A stretch of 8,100 bases of DNA from Kiritimatiellia bacterium (lineage in GTDB: Bacteria > Verrucomicrobiota > Kiritimatiellia > RFP12 > UBA1067): positions 1-8,100 of the forward strand of contig JAGDAE010000190.1 in assembly GCA_017959645.1 (NCBI GenBank). Reading direction: 5' to 3'. The notes beneath the pieces were generated by a model, which made no database searches, was not told the origin of the DNA, and saw only the letters and a list, made by a program, of their open reading frames with translations. A program made the translations under genes and the position numbers. Shown here in pieces: positions 1 to 6,253 of the stretch; the stretch's first letter is position 1, and the number at the start of each line of letters is the position of its first letter.

Positions 1-1722
1 GTCTCGCCGTCCATGAAGCACTTCTGCCTCAACGACCAGGAGTTCGCGCGAACCGTGATCATGGTCGACTGCCCCGACCGCGCGCTTCGGGAGATATATC
101 TGCGGCCGTTCGAAATCGCCGCGCTCGAGGGCGACGCTTGGGCGTTCGTGAACTCCTACAACGGCTATCGCGGTGAATGGACCAGCCACAGCTGGGCGCT
201 CAACCGCATTCTTTTCGAAGAAGGATGGAAGGGTGCGCTCGTCTCCGACTGGGGCGGCTACCGCGACGACGTTCCTGCGATCAACGGCGGCAGTTCGATG
301 GAGACCCCGGCCGGAATCGACCGCGAGCGCGACCGCCGCGAGGTCGCCCAGGTGGAATCGGGTGAGATTTCGGGCGAGAGGTTTGAAGACGCGGTCAGGC
401 GCACTCTGCGTCTCGCGTTCCGCGTCGGGGCGTTCGATTTCAATACTCCCGCCGAGCGCGCCGAGCAGGATCGCTGCGAGGCGGCGTTCAGAAACGAAGA
501 GCATCTCGCGCTTTCCTACCGCGCGGCGGCGGAGGGATTGGTGCTGCTGCAGAACGAGCGCGGATATCTGCCGCTCGACCAGTCCAAAATCGGCAAAGTC
601 GTCATCGCCGGCCCCAACGCCGACCAGTACCATTCGATGATCGACGGCAGGGACCTCAAATACCGCGGAGGTTCGGGCGCGGTCAAGGCCGGCCGCGAAA
701 TAACCCCGCTCATGGCGGCGGTCGAGCGTTTCGGGCGCGACAACGTCGTCTGGGCGCCGACGATGCGCTTCGAGAACGCGGACAGCGACGAGGCGGTTTC
801 CGTTCCGGGCGTCAAGGCATGCGCCGACCCGATCGCGGCCGCGAAAGAGGCGGATCTGGTGATCTACTGCGGCGGTCTCGACCACTCGCTCGACCGCGAA
901 GTGCTCGGCTGGGGGATGATCTATCCGAATGATCGCCCGAATCTCAACTTCAAGACCGTCGACGGCGCGGAGAAGACGCAGGAAGAATGGATAATCGAGC
1001 TCGCGAAGGCGAATGCGAACACCATCGTCTCGATCACGGCCGGCGCGGCGGTCTCGACCGAAAGCTTCAAGAAGAGCGTTCCGTCGATTCTGCTTACGTG
1101 GTATCCGGGCGAATTCGCGGGCGAGATTCTGCTGGATGCGGTTTTCGGCAAGATCAACCCGTCCGGACGTCTGCCGATCACGATTGGCCGCAAAATCGAG
1201 GATTGGCCCTGCCACCGCATGGGCGAGAAGGTATATCCTGGAATCGTGTTCAACGAGCCCAGACCGTGGAAGGGTTCCGACATCATGGCCGAGCAGTCCT
1301 ACGACGACGGCATATGGGTCGGATATCGCGGATTCGAGCATTTCGGCGTCGAGCCGGAGTATCCTTTCGGCTTCGGACTTTCCTACACGACGTTCAAGAT
1401 ATCGAAGGGCAAGGCCAAAGACGGCGTGTTCACGGCCGGCGTGAAGAACACGGGCAAACGCAAGGGGCGCTGCGTGGTACAGTGCTATGTCTCGAAGCCG
1501 GAGCAGCCGGGTGCTGAAATGCCGGTCAAGGAGCTGGTCCGTTTCGCTTCTGTCGAACTCGAGCCGGACGAGGAGAAGACGGTTTCGTTCGAACTCGGCG
1601 AGGACGACTTCCGCTACTGGAGCGAGAAGGAGAACGGTTGGCGTGTCGCGAAGGGCAAGTCCAAGGTTCTGATCGGCGCTTCGTCGGTCGATCTGCCGGT
1701 CGCGTATTCCGTCAAGAATTGA
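1..1722 (+). CDS. Glycoside hydrolase family 3 beta-glycosidase, 3' part (5' end outside window)
   Basis: This is a GH3 exo-acting beta-glycosidase, which removes terminal sugars (typically beta-glucose or beta-xylose) from oligosaccharides by a retaining mechanism. The frame is open from base 1. The first residues (VSPSMKHFCLNDQE) already match the internal GH3 substrate-binding KHF..N.QE motif, so the ATG at 13 is not the start and the N-terminal part of the barrel, with any signal peptide, is missing. Counting from base 1 (573 residues): the nucleophile motif VSDWGG has its Asp at residue 83; the second alpha/beta sandwich domain starts near 178 (GLVLLQNE..LPL) and includes WYPGEFAGE..L.AVFG.INPSGRLP at about 367-391; VGYRGFE and PFGFGLSYTTF lie at about 440-465; a C-terminal fibronectin III-like domain covers about 474-564. 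No PA14 insert is seen. Substrate and cellular location cannot be read from this fragment. The next gene, nusB, starts 14 bp downstream. Confidence 0.95.
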   Translation, partial: VSPSMKHFCLNDQEFARTVIMVDCPDRALREIYLRPFEIAALEGDAWAFVNSYNGYRGEWTSHSWALNRILFEEGWKGALVSDWGGYRDDVPAINGGSSMETPAGIDRERDRREVAQVESGEISGERFEDAVRRTLRLAFRVGAFDFNTPAERAEQDRCEAAFRNEEHLALSYRAAAEGLVLLQNERGYLPLDQSKIGKVVIAGPNADQYHSMIDGRDLKYRGGSGAVKAGREITPLMAAVERFGRDNVVWAPTMRFENADSDEAVSVPGVKACADPIAAAKEADLVIYCGGLDHSLDREVLGWGMIYPNDRPNLNFKTVDGAEKTQEEWIIELAKANANTIVSITAGAAVSTESFKKSVPSILLTWYPGEFAGEILLDAVFGKINPSGRLPITIGRKIEDWPCHRMGEKVYPGIVFNEPRPWKGSDIMAEQSYDDGIWVGYRGFEHFGVEPEYPFGFGLSYTTFKISKGKAKDGVFTAGVKNTGKRKGRCVVQCYVSKPEQPGAEMPVKELVRFASVELEPDEEKTVSFELGEDDFRYWSEKENGWRVAKGKSKVLIGASSVDLPVAYSVKN

Positions 1723-1736
1723 TCCGGGGCGCACGA

Positions 1737-2186
1737 ATGACGACTACGCGAAGACAGGCCCGGGAGTGGGCGATACAAATGCTGACCGCGGCGGATCTCA
1801 ATCCTCCAGACGACATCGGCGAATTCATGGCGGGCTTCTGGAGCGAGCTTGGCGATCTCGACCCCGAAGACGGCGGAGTCGAGGGGACGGTCGGCAAGCG
1901 GCACCGTGCTTTCGCGGAAGAGCGGGTGACCGGCGTGCTTTCCGGTCTGAAGGCGATCGACAAGACGCTGGCCGGGTTGCTGGACAATTGGGATCTCTAC
2001 CGCCTCGGGACGGTGGAAAGGGCGGTGCTTCGCATGGGAATCTGGGAAATTGGCAATACCGACGTCCCGGTCCCGGTCGTCATCAACGAGGCGATCGATC
2101 TCGCCAACTGGTTTTCGACGCCGAAGTCCCGTCCGTTGATCAACGGAATTCTCGACAAATATGCGAAAATCGCCCGAGCCGGCTGA
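1737..2186 (+). CDS. nusB: Transcription antitermination factor NusB
   Basis: NusB binds RNA boxA together with ribosomal protein S10 (NusE) and helps RNA polymerase read through rRNA operons; it acts in the cytoplasm. The 149-residue product is close to the usual length of about 140. It starts with the family's basic RRQARE.AIQ.L helix (residues 5-15) and ends with the C-terminal signature LGTVERAVLRMGIWEI (90-105), VPVVINEAIDLANWF (112-126) and LINGILDKYA (134-143). These align well with the E. coli protein from memory. The middle (about 43-57) is slightly longer and glycine-rich. The ATG at 1737 is chosen because it places the RRxARE motif at the N terminus; the only SD-like sequence is a weak GGGG at 1726-1729, so translation may depend partly on ribosomes leaving the glycosidase gene. 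Its 3' end overlaps ribD by 26 bp. nusB beside riboflavin genes is common in bacteria, usually through ribH, which is absent here. Confidence 0.95.
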   Translation: MTTTRRQAREWAIQMLTAADLNPPDDIGEFMAGFWSELGDLDPEDGGVEGTVGKRHRAFAEERVTGVLSGLKAIDKTLAGLLDNWDLYRLGTVERAVLRMGIWEIGNTDVPVPVVINEAIDLANWFSTPKSRPLINGILDKYAKIARAG

Positions 2187-3141
2187 ATTCATGGCCAGGG
2201 CCTGCGCCCTCGCCGCGAAAGGAGAGGGGCATACGCGCCCCAATCCCCCTGTCGGGGCTATTGTCGTGAAGGGCGGGAAAATCGTCGGCTGCGGCTACCA
2301 TGCCCGCGCCGGCGAAAGCCACGCCGAGACCGTCGCGCTCGCCGATTGCCGGGTTTCTCCGCGCGGATCGACGATGTACGTTACGCTCGAGCCGTGTTCC
2401 CGCCCCGGACGCGTCGGCGCCTGCACCGATGCGATAATCGCAGCCGGCGTGAAGAAGGTGGTGTACGGAATGCCGGATCCGAATCCGGCGAACCGGGGGC
2501 GGGCGAAACGCATTTTCGCGAGGGCCGGAATCGAGTGCATTGATTTCTCGAAGGAGTCTGGCGAGTGCGAAGCGTGCCGGACGATCCGCCGCATGATGGC
2601 TCCGTTCGCAAAGCACGTGACAAGCGGTCTTCCTTTCGTGACCGTCAAGATCGCGATGTCGCTGGACGGCATGGCGTGCGACCGCTTCGGCGACGCGAAA
2701 TGGATATCGTCGGAGGCTTCACGCGCGGCGACCGGCGATCTGCGCCGTTGCTGCGACGCGATAATGGTCGGCGCCGGGACGATAAGGAAAGACGATCCGT
2801 CGCTTCTGTGGCACGAGGGGGAGAATCGCGATCTGATCCGCGTGGTGGTTTCGAAATCGGGAAAACTGCCGTCCCGTGCGCGGGTCTTCACGGACGGGAA
2901 GAATCCGACGCTGGTCTTCCGTAGCCCCCGCGAGGCGATGGAGAAGCTCGGCGGCATGGGATGCCTGCACGTGCTCTGCGAAGGCGGGCTTTCGCTCGCG
3001 CGATCCATGGCCGAACAGGGTTTTGTCGACCGTTGGATCTCGGTCGTCGCCCCGATTGTTGTCGGTTCGCGCCGCATCGGCGAAGCGTTCCGGTTCGCAG
3101 GAGGCGCCGACAGTTTCGTTTTTTGCGGGGAGGAGGTCTGA
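2161..3141 (+). CDS. ribD: Bifunctional RibD: pyrimidine deaminase / pyrimidine reductase (riboflavin synthesis)
   Basis: RibD carries out two consecutive steps of riboflavin synthesis from GTP: deamination of diaminohydroxyphosphoribosylaminopyrimidine, then NADPH-dependent reduction of the ribose to ribityl. The deaminase domain (about 1-145) has RPNPPVGAIVV (26-36), the zinc/catalytic motif HAE (His54, Glu56) and LEPCSRPGRVGAC (zinc ligands Cys79 and Cys88), then DPNP. The reductase domain (about 158-326) has TVKIAMSLDG (161-170), KWISSEASR (180-188), DAIMVGAGTIRKDDPSL (199-215), LHVLCEGG (269-276) and VAPIVVG (296-302). At 326 residues it is shorter than the 367 of E. coli, mainly between the LVF strand near 251 and CEGG. 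The interdomain linker is unusual, with extra residues and a CEAC motif at 137-140. The ATG at 2161 gives a 10-residue lead before FMARA, as in relatives; the in-frame ATG at 2191 is the alternative. The gene overlaps nusB by 26 bp, and its stop shares one base with the ribE start. Confidence 0.95.
   Translation: MRKSPEPAEFMARACALAAKGEGHTRPNPPVGAIVVKGGKIVGCGYHARAGESHAETVALADCRVSPRGSTMYVTLEPCSRPGRVGACTDAIIAAGVKKVVYGMPDPNPANRGRAKRIFARAGIECIDFSKESGECEACRTIRRMMAPFAKHVTSGLPFVTVKIAMSLDGMACDRFGDAKWISSEASRAATGDLRRCCDAIMVGAGTIRKDDPSLLWHEGENRDLIRVVVSKSGKLPSRARVFTDGKNPTLVFRSPREAMEKLGGMGCLHVLCEGGLSLARSMAEQGFVDRWISVVAPIVVGSRRIGEAFRFAGGADSFVFCGEEV
3131..3136 (+). promoter_or_regulatory. Shine-Dalgarno site of ribE, inside the end of ribD
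   Basis: AGGAGG, part of a longer GGGGAGGAGG run (3127-3136), lies 4 bp before the ATG at 3141. It is formed by the last Gly-Glu-Glu-Val codons of ribD. With the TGATG stop/start overlap it fixes the ribE start and suggests translational coupling, so that the two riboflavin enzymes are made in proportion. The 4-bp spacing is short, but the purine run allows pairing further upstream. Confidence 0.8.
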
Positions 3142-3767
3142 TGTTCACGGGGCTTGTGCAGAAAATTGGTTCGGTAAAGCGCGTCTCGCGTGGACGCGGC
3201 CTCGTTCTCGAGTTCGCTTTCGAGCCGTGGGAGCGGCCGCTTGCCGAAGGCGAGTCGGTGGCCGTGAACGGAGTGTGTCTCACGGTCGCGAAACGCGACG
3301 CCGGACGGTTCACCGCCGACGTGCTCGAAGAGACCGTGCGGCGCAGCAACCTGAAAAATCTCGTGCCTGGCGACAGGGTGAATCTCGAGCGCGCGGTTCT
3401 CGCCGGCGATCCGCTCGGCGGGCATATAGTACAGGGCCATGTCGATTGCACCGGCGCTGTGCGCGAAATCCGCCTGAAGGGACGCGACCGCCAGATGATA
3501 GTCGGTTGCGGACGCGTCGTCGCCGCGCAGTCCGTTCTCAAGGGATCCGTCGCGCTGGACGGCGTGTCGCTCACGATCTCCGCTCTCGGCGAAGATTTCC
3601 TCGGCGTCGATCTCATACCGTCGACGCTCGCCGGAACCACGTTGGGCTTTAGGCGAACAGGCGACGAGCTCAATATCGAAAGCGACGTTTTCGGCAAGTA
3701 CGCCGCCGGCGGGAACGCCAAAGGCGGTCTCAGCGAGGCCGATCTGCTGGCGGCCGGCTTCATCTGA
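3141..3767 (+). CDS. ribE: Riboflavin synthase, alpha subunit
   Basis: Riboflavin synthase dismutates two molecules of 6,7-dimethyl-8-ribityllumazine into riboflavin and a pyrimidine that is recycled; it is a cytoplasmic homotrimer. The 208-residue product has the diagnostic N terminus MFTGLVQ and the two homologous lumazine-binding barrels. The first contains SVAVNGVCLTV (39-49) and FTADVLEETVRRSNL (57-71). The second contains GGHIVQGHVD (93-102), SVALDGVSLTI (136-146), LIPSTLAGTTLG (158-169) and the terminal GDELNIESDVFGKY (174-187). Length and both repeats are normal for the family. In the GHVD motif the residue after Asp is Cys103, where Gly is usual; the effect is unknown. The gene is coupled to ribD by a one-base stop/start overlap. 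In many bacteria the cluster continues with ribBA and ribH; neither is in this window. The symbol follows the common ribE usage (ribC in E. coli). Confidence 0.96.
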   Translation: MFTGLVQKIGSVKRVSRGRGLVLEFAFEPWERPLAEGESVAVNGVCLTVAKRDAGRFTADVLEETVRRSNLKNLVPGDRVNLERAVLAGDPLGGHIVQGHVDCTGAVREIRLKGRDRQMIVGCGRVVAAQSVLKGSVALDGVSLTISALGEDFLGVDLIPSTLAGTTLGFRRTGDELNIESDVFGKYAAGGNAKGGLSEADLLAAGFI

Positions 3768-3768
3768 A

Positions 3769-3775
3769 AAGGAGG
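3769..3775 (+). promoter_or_regulatory. Shine-Dalgarno site of the Gfo/Idh/MocA gene
   Basis: AAGGAGG lies 6 bp before the ATG at 3782, in the 14-bp gap after ribE. It supports that start over the nearby ATG at 3777, which reads only two codons before a stop. It is among the strongest SD sites in the window. Confidence 0.8.
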
Positions 3776-3781
3776 CATGAC

Positions 3782-5119
3782 ATGAAAACCACAAGACGCG
3801 GTTTTCTGCGCACCCTGTCGGCGGCGGCCGCGATGGCTCCTGTCGCCGGCTTCCCGGCGGTCGTAAAACGCCGCAGCCCCAATTCGCTGCTTTCCCATGC
3901 CTGCGTGGGAACCGGCAACATGGCCTGGGCCGATATCGAGGGGCTTTGTTCGCATCCGGAAATCCACATAACCGCGCTCTGCGACGTCGATTCGGAATAT
4001 CTCGCCGCCGCCAAGAGCAAATTCCCCGATGCGCGCATATACCGCCATGCTCTCGAGATGTTCGAGACCGAGGGTGCGGCGATCGATTCGGTCAACGTTT
4101 CCACGCCGGACCATTCCCACGCCGTCTACATAAAGGATGCGCTTTCGCGCGGACTCAATGTCTACGCCCAAAAGCCGCTTTGCCACGATCTCGCCGACGT
4201 CCGCGAAATCGAGCGCCTTGCCGCGTCGAAATGCGCGGTCACCCAGATGGGCACGCAGATCGCCGCATGGGAATGCGACCGCCAGAGCGCGGCGTGCATC
4301 TCGTCCGGAATGATCGGCGAGGTCGAGAAGGTGTGGATATTCTCGTGCCGCGGCGGGCATACGACGGCCGGCCACGTCTGGCCGCTTCCGGAATCTGCCC
4401 CGCCGCCGACGCTCGACTGGGACGAATGGCTCGCCGGCGCACCTTGGCGGGCGTACTCCGAAGGCGCGTACCATCCCGGCGCCTGGCGGCTGTTCCGCGA
4501 TTTCGGAACGAGCTGGCTCGGCGACATGGCGCTCCATCTGCTTTCGCCGGTGTGGATCGGCATGAATCTGGGCAAGACCGGACCCGTCTCGCTTCGCGCC
4601 GAGATACCGCGCGAACCGGCCGGCATGATGGAACACTACTGGCCGCACATGTCGCACATAGTCTGGAACATGCCCGGGGTTCCTTCGACCGGCGGAAGGC
4701 CGTTTGAGATCGAATGGTGCGACGGCAATCTCGCCGATCGCAAGTACACGATCAAAACGGCTCCGAAATTCTTCCCGCCCGCATTCGCCCGCGACCTTTT
4801 CGCCCGCAGTCCAATCGGCGAGCTGCCGTTGCAGGGCAGGGTCGTCGAGGGAACGGAGGGGTGGCTCCTGTCGGTGCACTACGGCGTGAGCCCGTGCGTG
4901 ATCGACAAGCGCACCGGCGCCGTCAGACCGCCTCCGGAAGTAGGCGCCGCCCCGAGCCATTGGCATGAATACGTCAACGCCTGCATCGCCGAAACGCCGA
5001 CCACCAGCGCTTTCGAATGGGCCGGACGCCTCACCGAAATGGTGCTTACGGGAAACGCCGCCATGTCCAGACCCGGCGAGTTGCTGGTCTGGAACGCGGA
5101 GAAAGGAGCCTTCGCATGA
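3782..5119 (+). CDS. Tat-exported Gfo/Idh/MocA family oxidoreductase (probable sugar/glycoside dehydrogenase)
   Basis: This is an NAD(P)-dependent dehydrogenase of the Gfo/Idh/MocA family, which usually oxidises or reduces a sugar hydroxyl. The 445-residue protein starts with a twin-arginine signal (TRRGFLRTLSAAAAMAPVAG, 4-23), so it is probably exported folded with its cofactor. The Rossmann domain follows: VGTGNMA (42-48, the GxGxxA dinucleotide site), ALCDVD (65-70), STPDHSHA (107-114) and YAQKPL (128-133), the family EKP motif with Gln130 in place of Glu and the expected Lys131. TQMGTQ (154-159), LDWDEWL (211-217), YHPGAWR (230-236) and DFGTSWLGDMALH (240-252; Asp248 and His252 at the usual catalytic positions) are typical of the Tat-bearing subgroup common in Planctomycetota and relatives. 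The stop overlaps the next start as ATGA, linking it to the DUF1080 gene. By that context it may form the 3-keto sugar used by the neighbour; the substrate is not known. Its link to the riboflavin genes appears to be proximity only, as this family uses NAD(P). Confidence 0.93.
   Translation: MKTTRRGFLRTLSAAAAMAPVAGFPAVVKRRSPNSLLSHACVGTGNMAWADIEGLCSHPEIHITALCDVDSEYLAAAKSKFPDARIYRHALEMFETEGAAIDSVNVSTPDHSHAVYIKDALSRGLNVYAQKPLCHDLADVREIERLAASKCAVTQMGTQIAAWECDRQSAACISSGMIGEVEKVWIFSCRGGHTTAGHVWPLPESAPPPTLDWDEWLAGAPWRAYSEGAYHPGAWRLFRDFGTSWLGDMALHLLSPVWIGMNLGKTGPVSLRAEIPREPAGMMEHYWPHMSHIVWNMPGVPSTGGRPFEIEWCDGNLADRKYTIKTAPKFFPPAFARDLFARSPIGELPLQGRVVEGTEGWLLSVHYGVSPCVIDKRTGAVRPPPEVGAAPSHWHEYVNACIAETPTTSAFEWAGRLTEMVLTGNAAMSRPGELLVWNAEKGAFA
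5102..5108 (+). promoter_or_regulatory. Shine-Dalgarno site of the DUF1080 gene
   Basis: AAAGGAG, inside the last codons of the oxidoreductase gene, lies 7 bp before the ATG at 5116. Together with the ATGA overlap it supports translational coupling of the two genes and selects 5116 over the ATG at 5125. Confidence 0.75.
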
Positions 5120-6237
5120 ACCGGATGCAATTGTCCGCCGCCTTCTGTGTGCTGGCGCTTGCCGTGATCGCCGAACCTTCCGGCGACCGGCCCGACTTCA
5201 CCCATGCCTGGGCGGTTCACGACGTCAACCGTCCCGACCCGGTCAAGATAACCGCCGAAGAGGGCAAAATACCCTCCGACGCGATCGTGCTCTTCGACGG
5301 AACCGAGAAGTCGGTTCTCGAGAACTGGGTCGACGCTTCCGGCGAGCCGACGAAATGGACGGTCAGGGACGGCGAATTCGTCTGCGCTCCGGGTTCGGGT
5401 CCGGCGCTTACGAAGGAGTGGTTCGAAGACTGCCAGCTCCATATCGAATGGAAGGCGCCGCTCGACGATCCCGACGGGTTCGGCAACTCCGGTGTGCTGT
5501 TTTTCGACGCGCAGTACGAGATACAGATTCTCGACTCCTACGGCATAACGCCGTCGAAGAGCCCATTCAAGCCGGCGAACTACGCCGACGGGCAGGCCGG
5601 CGCGGTATATGGGCAGAATCCGTGCCTGGTCAATCCCGCGCGCAAACCGGGCGAGTGGCAGAGCTTCGACATCGTCTTCCATCCGCCGTTCTACGAAGGC
5701 GAGAGGCTCGTCGACCCCGGCAGCTTCACGGTGTTTTTCAACGGGGTTCTGGTGCAGGACAACTGGAAGCTGGAAGGAACGACCGGCTGGTGCACGCGAC
5801 CCGGACCTCACGCCAAAGGCGGCGCGAAACCGCTCGCGCTGCAAGACCACGGCAACCCCGTTCCGTTCCGCAACATCTGGATACGCCGCATCCCTTCGCG
5901 CTACGCGGAAACGACCTGCGGCGGACCGGGGGTCAAATGCGCCGATGTCGCCGCCTTGCGCTCGAAACTGGCGGCGCAGTCGCTTGCCGCAGCCAACGCC
6001 ACCGACGATCCGGCCGAGCGCTTCATACGGCTCTGGGAGTCGTTCGCATACGAGCCGTCCGACGAAGTCAGAGAACTTATCGGCCCCGCCTCGCTCGCGC
6101 TCAAGGCCGCCGAGCAGTCCGGAGACGAGCGGGTGAACGAACGCGAACGCCATGCCGCTCTCGAACGCTTCATGAAGATGCTCATCCGGCAGGGCTACAT
6201 CGAAGAGTCGGAAAATTTCCTCGAAATGCGATATTGA
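5116..6237 (+). CDS. Secreted DUF1080 / 3-keto-disaccharide hydrolase domain protein with C-terminal helical extension
   Basis: The DUF1080 family (Pfam 3-keto-disaccharide hydrolase) has a concanavalin-like beta-sandwich fold. Characterised members cleave glycosides already oxidised to a 3-keto sugar. The 373-residue protein begins with a short Sec-type signal (hydrophobic residues 6-19, likely cleavage after VIA at 17-19). The domain (about 55-262) shows IVLFDGTE (57-64), KWTVRDGEFVC (80-90), GFGNSGVLFF (121-130), YEIQILDSYG (134-143), GAVYGQNPCLVNPARKPGEWQSFDIVF (162-188), FTVFFNGVLVQDN (204-216) and LQDHGNPVPFRNIWIRRI (242-259), all family hallmarks. After it come about 110 residues (263-373) that look helical and charged and that I do not recognise. 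The gene overlaps the Tat-exported dehydrogenase by 4 bp, which suggests the two act one after the other in the periplasm: oxidation, then cleavage. Its precise substrate is unknown. Confidence 0.93.
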   Translation: MNRMQLSAAFCVLALAVIAEPSGDRPDFTHAWAVHDVNRPDPVKITAEEGKIPSDAIVLFDGTEKSVLENWVDASGEPTKWTVRDGEFVCAPGSGPALTKEWFEDCQLHIEWKAPLDDPDGFGNSGVLFFDAQYEIQILDSYGITPSKSPFKPANYADGQAGAVYGQNPCLVNPARKPGEWQSFDIVFHPPFYEGERLVDPGSFTVFFNGVLVQDNWKLEGTTGWCTRPGPHAKGGAKPLALQDHGNPVPFRNIWIRRIPSRYAETTCGGPGVKCADVAALRSKLAAQSLAAANATDDPAERFIRLWESFAYEPSDEVRELIGPASLALKAAEQSGDERVNERERHAALERFMKMLIRQGYIEESENFLEMRY

Positions 6238-6238
6238 C

Positions 6239-6245
6239 GAAAGGA
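6239..6245 (+). promoter_or_regulatory. Shine-Dalgarno site that decides the start of the DUF4139 gene
   Basis: GAAAGGA lies 8 bp before the ATG at 6254 but only 2 bp before an in-frame GTG at 6248. The spacing favours 6254; a further in-frame ATG at 6263 is too distant. Confidence 0.7.
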
Positions 6246-6253
6246 CTGTGCAG

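Noticed and set aside
2295..3794. 499-codon open frame on the minus strand
   Set aside because: It is antisense to ribD and ribE and has no recognisable motif; a codon-bias shadow.
2888..4966. 692-codon open frame on the minus strand
   Set aside because: It lies opposite ribD, ribE and the oxidoreductase, which all have clear family motifs. Long antisense frames are expected in GC-rich genes; the translation is Arg/Ala/Gly-rich and shows no recognisable domain.
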